The translations under genes were made by a program, and so were the position numbers. Under the pieces are notes generated by a model that did no database searches, was not told the DNA's origin, and was given only the letters and a program-made list of their open reading frames with translations. Shown in pieces: positions 6,332 to 8,487 of a stretch of DNA of 8,487 bases (the stretch's first letter is position 1; every line of letters begins with the position of its first letter). The stretch lies in assembly GCA_943328365.2 (NCBI GenBank), contig CALPZT020000047.1, positions 1 through 8,487 of the forward strand, given 5' to 3'. This DNA comes from Bifidobacterium breve (GTDB lineage Bacteria > Actinomycetota > Actinomycetes > S36-B12).

Positions 6332-7449
6332 TGTCAGCCGCGCGCGCATCGATCGCGCAGGCTCCTCGGCTCGTCGTGAAGGTCGGCTCGTCCTCGCTCA
6401 CCAAGCGATCCGGCGGGCTCGATGATGAGCGGGTCGAGGCGCTTGTGAGCGACATCGCGGCGCGTGTGTCGGCGGGCCATCAGGTCGTCCTCGTCTCGAG
6501 CGGGGCCATCGCGACCGGCCTTCCTGCTCTTGGCCTCACCCGTCGGCCGCGCGATCTCGCGACCGCGCAGGCGGCCGCAAGCGTTGGTCAGGGCATCCTC
6601 ATCGCCGCGTACTCGCGGGCGTTCGCAACGCACGGCCTCACCGTGGGGCAGGTGCTCCTCACCGCCGGCGATGTCACGAGGCGCACGCACTACCGCAATG
6701 CGCAGCGCACGCTGTTCAAGCTCCTCGAACTCGGCATCGTCCCGATCGTGAACGAGAACGACACCGTCGCGACCGACGAGATCAGGGTCGGTGACAACGA
6801 CCGTCTTGCCGCACTGGTCGCCCATCTCGTCCAGGCCGATGCGCTCGTCCTCCTCTCCGATGTCGCGGGGCTCTACGACGGTCCGCCGGGGCAGGCTGGT
6901 GCCACCCTCATCGAGACGGTCGCGTCCGAGGCTGATCTCAGGGGCGTCCGAATCGGAGGCGTAGGCGAGGCCGGGGTCGGGCTCGGCGGCATGACCTCGA
7001 AGGTAGGGGCGGCGCGCATCGCGAACGCAGCCGGGATCCCAGTGCTCCTTGCCGCTGCCGCCGACTCGTCACGGGCGCTTTCGGACGCCACGGTCGGGAC
7101 GGTGTTCCATCCGACTGGGGAGCGCTCGTCGACCCGCCTGCTCTGGCTGGCCCATGCCACGACCGGTTCCGGCAGGGTCTACCTCGATGCCGGGGCGGCC
7201 GATGCGGTCGTCCGACGCCGCATGTCGCTCCTCCCGGCAGGCATCACGAGCGTCGAGGGCACGTTCAGCGCCGGAGATCCGGTCGACTTGTTCGACGAAA
7301 AGGGTCACGCGATCGCCCGCGGACTGATCAACTTTGACTCGACGGAGTTGCCGGGGCTGCTCGGCAGGTCCACTCGCGAGCTTGCTCGCGAGCTCGGGGC
7401 GGCGTACGAGCGCGAGGTCGTTCACCGGGACGATCTCGTCGTGCTCTGA
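6331..7449 (+). CDS. proB: Glutamate 5-kinase
   Basis: ProB phosphorylates L-glutamate with ATP to gamma-glutamyl phosphate, the first and normally proline-inhibited step of proline synthesis. The product has 372 residues. An amino acid kinase domain occupies about 13-260: LVVKVGSSSLT (14-24), SSGAIATG (56-63), the glutamate-binding region NENDTVATDEIRVGDND (141-157), LLSDVAGLYDGPP (174-186) and GGMTSK (219-224). A PUA domain follows (about 279-360, GRVYLDAGAADAV to the C terminus), as in full-length bacterial enzymes. The ATG shares its A with the obgE stop (TGATG), so translation is coupled to obgE. The product acts with ProA, whose gene lies one small gene downstream. No leader peptide or riboswitch is visible; control is probably by proline feedback, as known for the family. 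Confidence 0.97.
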   Translation: MSAARASIAQAPRLVVKVGSSSLTKRSGGLDDERVEALVSDIAARVSAGHQVVLVSSGAIATGLPALGLTRRPRDLATAQAAASVGQGILIAAYSRAFATHGLTVGQVLLTAGDVTRRTHYRNAQRTLFKLLELGIVPIVNENDTVATDEIRVGDNDRLAALVAHLVQADALVLLSDVAGLYDGPPGQAGATLIETVASEADLRGVRIGGVGEAGVGLGGMTSKVGAARIANAAGIPVLLAAAADSSRALSDATVGTVFHPTGERSSTRLLWLAHATTGSGRVYLDAGAADAVVRRRMSLLPAGITSVEGTFSAGDPVDLFDEKGHAIARGLINFDSTELPGLLGRSTRELARELGAAYEREVVHRDDLVVL

Positions 7450-7476
7450 GGGCAAGGCTTCGGAGGGAGGCCGCTA

Positions 7477-7845
7477 GTGCTGAGCGTCGTCCTCGATTCG
7501 TCCGCCCGCATGTGGCACGTCACGTTGACCGTGGAGGGCGCGGCAGTCTCGTCCCACGAGATCCGGGCCGCGCTCGAACGATTGAGCGATGAGCACCCCT
7601 TCCTCCTCGCTGGTCGGTACGCATCGAACCGGGCCGAGATTCGCTATTGGGACGAGGCAACGGATGCTTCGAGTGCGGTCGAACTCGCTGCACGATTGTG
7701 GGCAGAGCACCGGGTGAGCGCGGGGCTGCCGGACTGGGACGTGGTCGGAGTCGAGGTCATCGACCAGCACACCTTCCACCGCCGCGGCCGGACAGCGCAT
7801 GGCCAACCGAGTCTCGTTGCCGCGGGGCGCATCCTCCCGTTCTAA
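7477..7845 (+). CDS. Unrecognised small protein encoded between proB and proA
   Basis: The product has 122 residues and belongs to no family I can name. The GTG at 7477 has an excellent ribosome-binding site (GGAGG, 7466-7470, six bases upstream). An ATG at 7510 (MWHVTLTVEG) has none, although the recognisable fold begins there. There is no signal peptide or membrane segment, and no cysteine. By eye the order is strand (WHVTLTVEG), helix (SHEIRAALERLSDEH), strand (FLLAGRYASN), strand (AEIRYWDEA), helix (SSAVELAARLWAEHR), strand (DVVGVEVIDQHTFH). This is the beta-alpha-beta-beta-alpha-beta order of ferredoxin-like folds, which include ACT-type amino-acid sensors. The gene is 27 bp after proB and 9 bp before proA, with the same codon bias as its neighbours, so it looks native. 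A role linked to proline synthesis is inference from position only. Confidence 0.85.
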   Translation: MLSVVLDSSARMWHVTLTVEGAAVSSHEIRAALERLSDEHPFLLAGRYASNRAEIRYWDEATDASSAVELAARLWAEHRVSAGLPDWDVVGVEVIDQHTFHRRGRTAHGQPSLVAAGRILPF

Positions 7846-7848
7846 ACT
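7843..7848 (+). promoter_or_regulatory. Candidate -10 box for a leaderless proA transcript
   Basis: TAAACT matches the actinobacterial -10 pattern TANNNT and stands exactly six bases before the proA GTG at 7855, the spacing expected when transcription starts at the first base of the start codon. It overlaps the TAA stop of the upstream gene. The -35 side is weak: TTGCCG at 7817-7822 is 20 bp away, or 18 bp if the box is read as TCTAAA at 7841. No Shine-Dalgarno precedes proA, which fits leaderless translation. Confidence 0.45.
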
Positions 7849-7854
7849 GCCCCC

Positions 7855-8487
7855 GTGAGCGATGAGCAGGAACGAGTCCTCGAGACCGCACGTCGAGCCA
7901 GGCAGGCTGCTGCGTCCCTGCGCCTGCTGACCCGGCACGAGAAGGATGCCGCGCTCCTCGCGATAGCCGATGCCCTCGATGCGCGAGCCCCCGAGATCGT
8001 CGCGGCGAACGAGTCCGATGTTGCCCGGGCGGTGGAGGCCGGAACTGCGGCAGCGCTCATCGACAGGCTCACCCTCACGACTGCGCGCATCGCTGACATC
8101 GCCCAGGCCCTGCGTGATGTCGCTGGCCTGCCCGACCCGGTGGGCGAGGTCATCCGCGGCTACACCCTCCCCAATGGGCTTCAGGTGCGTCAGGTTCGCG
8201 TCCCGCTCGGTGTCGTGGGCATGATCTACGAAGCGCGGCCGAATGTCACCGTCGATGCCGCGGGCCTGTGCCTGAAGAGCGGCAACGCCTCCCTCCTTCG
8301 CGGATCCTCGTCGGCTGCATCGAGCAATGAGGCCCTCACCCGCATCATGCGCGACTCCCTCGTTGAGTCGGGCCTGCCCGCCGATGCCGTTCAGATGGTG
8401 CCGGGCGAAACCCATGACTCGGTGAAGTACCTGATGACCGCTCGGGGCCTTGTCGACGTTCTCATTCCCCGCGGCGGCGAGTCGCTC
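7855..8487 (+). CDS. proA: Gamma-glutamyl phosphate reductase, N-terminal half (cut by window end)
   Basis: ProA reduces gamma-glutamyl phosphate with NADPH to glutamate 5-semialdehyde, which cyclises to the direct precursor of proline. The window shows 211 residues in frame from GTG 7855 with no stop; the family is usually about 415 residues, so roughly half is present. Recognisable blocks are RQAAASLRLL (16-25), VRVPLGVVGMIYEARPNVTV (114-133), DAAGLCLKSGNASLLRGS (134-151) and DVLIPRGGESL (201-211), covering much of the NADP-binding domain. The catalytic cysteine lies beyond the window. The start is set by the N-terminal length and by the upstream stop at 7843-7845. There is no Shine-Dalgarno, and a -10-like box lies six bases upstream. 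The aldehyde dehydrogenase superfamily in general is excluded by the EARPNVTVD signature. Confidence 0.97.
   Translation, partial: MSDEQERVLETARRARQAAASLRLLTRHEKDAALLAIADALDARAPEIVAANESDVARAVEAGTAAALIDRLTLTTARIADIAQALRDVAGLPDPVGEVIRGYTLPNGLQVRQVRVPLGVVGMIYEARPNVTVDAAGLCLKSGNASLLRGSSSAASSNEALTRIMRDSLVESGLPADAVQMVPGETHDSVKYLMTARGLVDVLIPRGGESL

Noticed and set aside
7450..7476. An attenuator or proline leader peptide between proB and the small gene
   Set aside because: The spacer is only 27 bp, contains a ribosome-binding site, and has neither a proline-codon run nor a stem-loop.
7474..8415. 313-residue minus-strand reading frame opposite the small gene and proA
   Set aside because: proA on the plus strand is unmistakable, and the small gene has a strong ribosome-binding site. 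The antisense frame has neither motif nor start signal.

Overview
The window is ordinary core chromosome from a high-GC actinobacterium (phylum Actinomycetota). The evidence is the strong G/C bias at third codon positions, the GTG starts, and the gene order. From left to right it holds the end of a B12-binding-type radical SAM gene, a DUF2344 (radical SAM-linked) gene, an RNase E/G gene, rplU, rpmA, obgE, proB, a small unrecognised gene, and the first half of proA. All genes are on the + strand, and this order is familiar from actinobacterial genomes. I cannot name the genus from sequence alone.

Region 1-1300 carries two closely spaced genes of unknown cellular role (5 bp apart). Region 1301-1417 is a short spacer that ends in a near-perfect Shine-Dalgarno for the RNase E/G gene at 1418-4087. 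That RNase has a conserved catalytic core between a long charged, disordered N-terminal region and a very acidic C-terminal tail. Region 4066-4276 separates it from the ribosomal genes. It contains three 34-bp-period hairpin units, the first overlapping the RNase stop codon, followed by a good actinobacterial promoter whose -35 box lies in the last hairpin arm. rplU and rpmA (ribosomal proteins L21 and L27) follow as a tight pair.

Region 4856-4960 holds a 14-bp stem-loop ahead of obgE, a GTPase involved in large-subunit assembly. obgE and proB share one base (TGATG). The unrecognised 122-residue gene lies between proB and proA and has a predicted beta-alpha-beta-beta-alpha-beta order. proA has no visible Shine-Dalgarno but has a -10-like box six bases before its GTG, which suggests leaderless transcription.

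Functionally the window links RNA decay and processing (RNase E/G), 50S ribosome composition and assembly (L21, L27, Obg), and the first two steps of proline synthesis from glutamate (ProB, ProA). I see no tRNA, rRNA, CRISPR array, insertion sequence, phage gene or defence system. The items most worth a second look are the tandem hairpins at 4066-4157 and the small gene between proB and proA.
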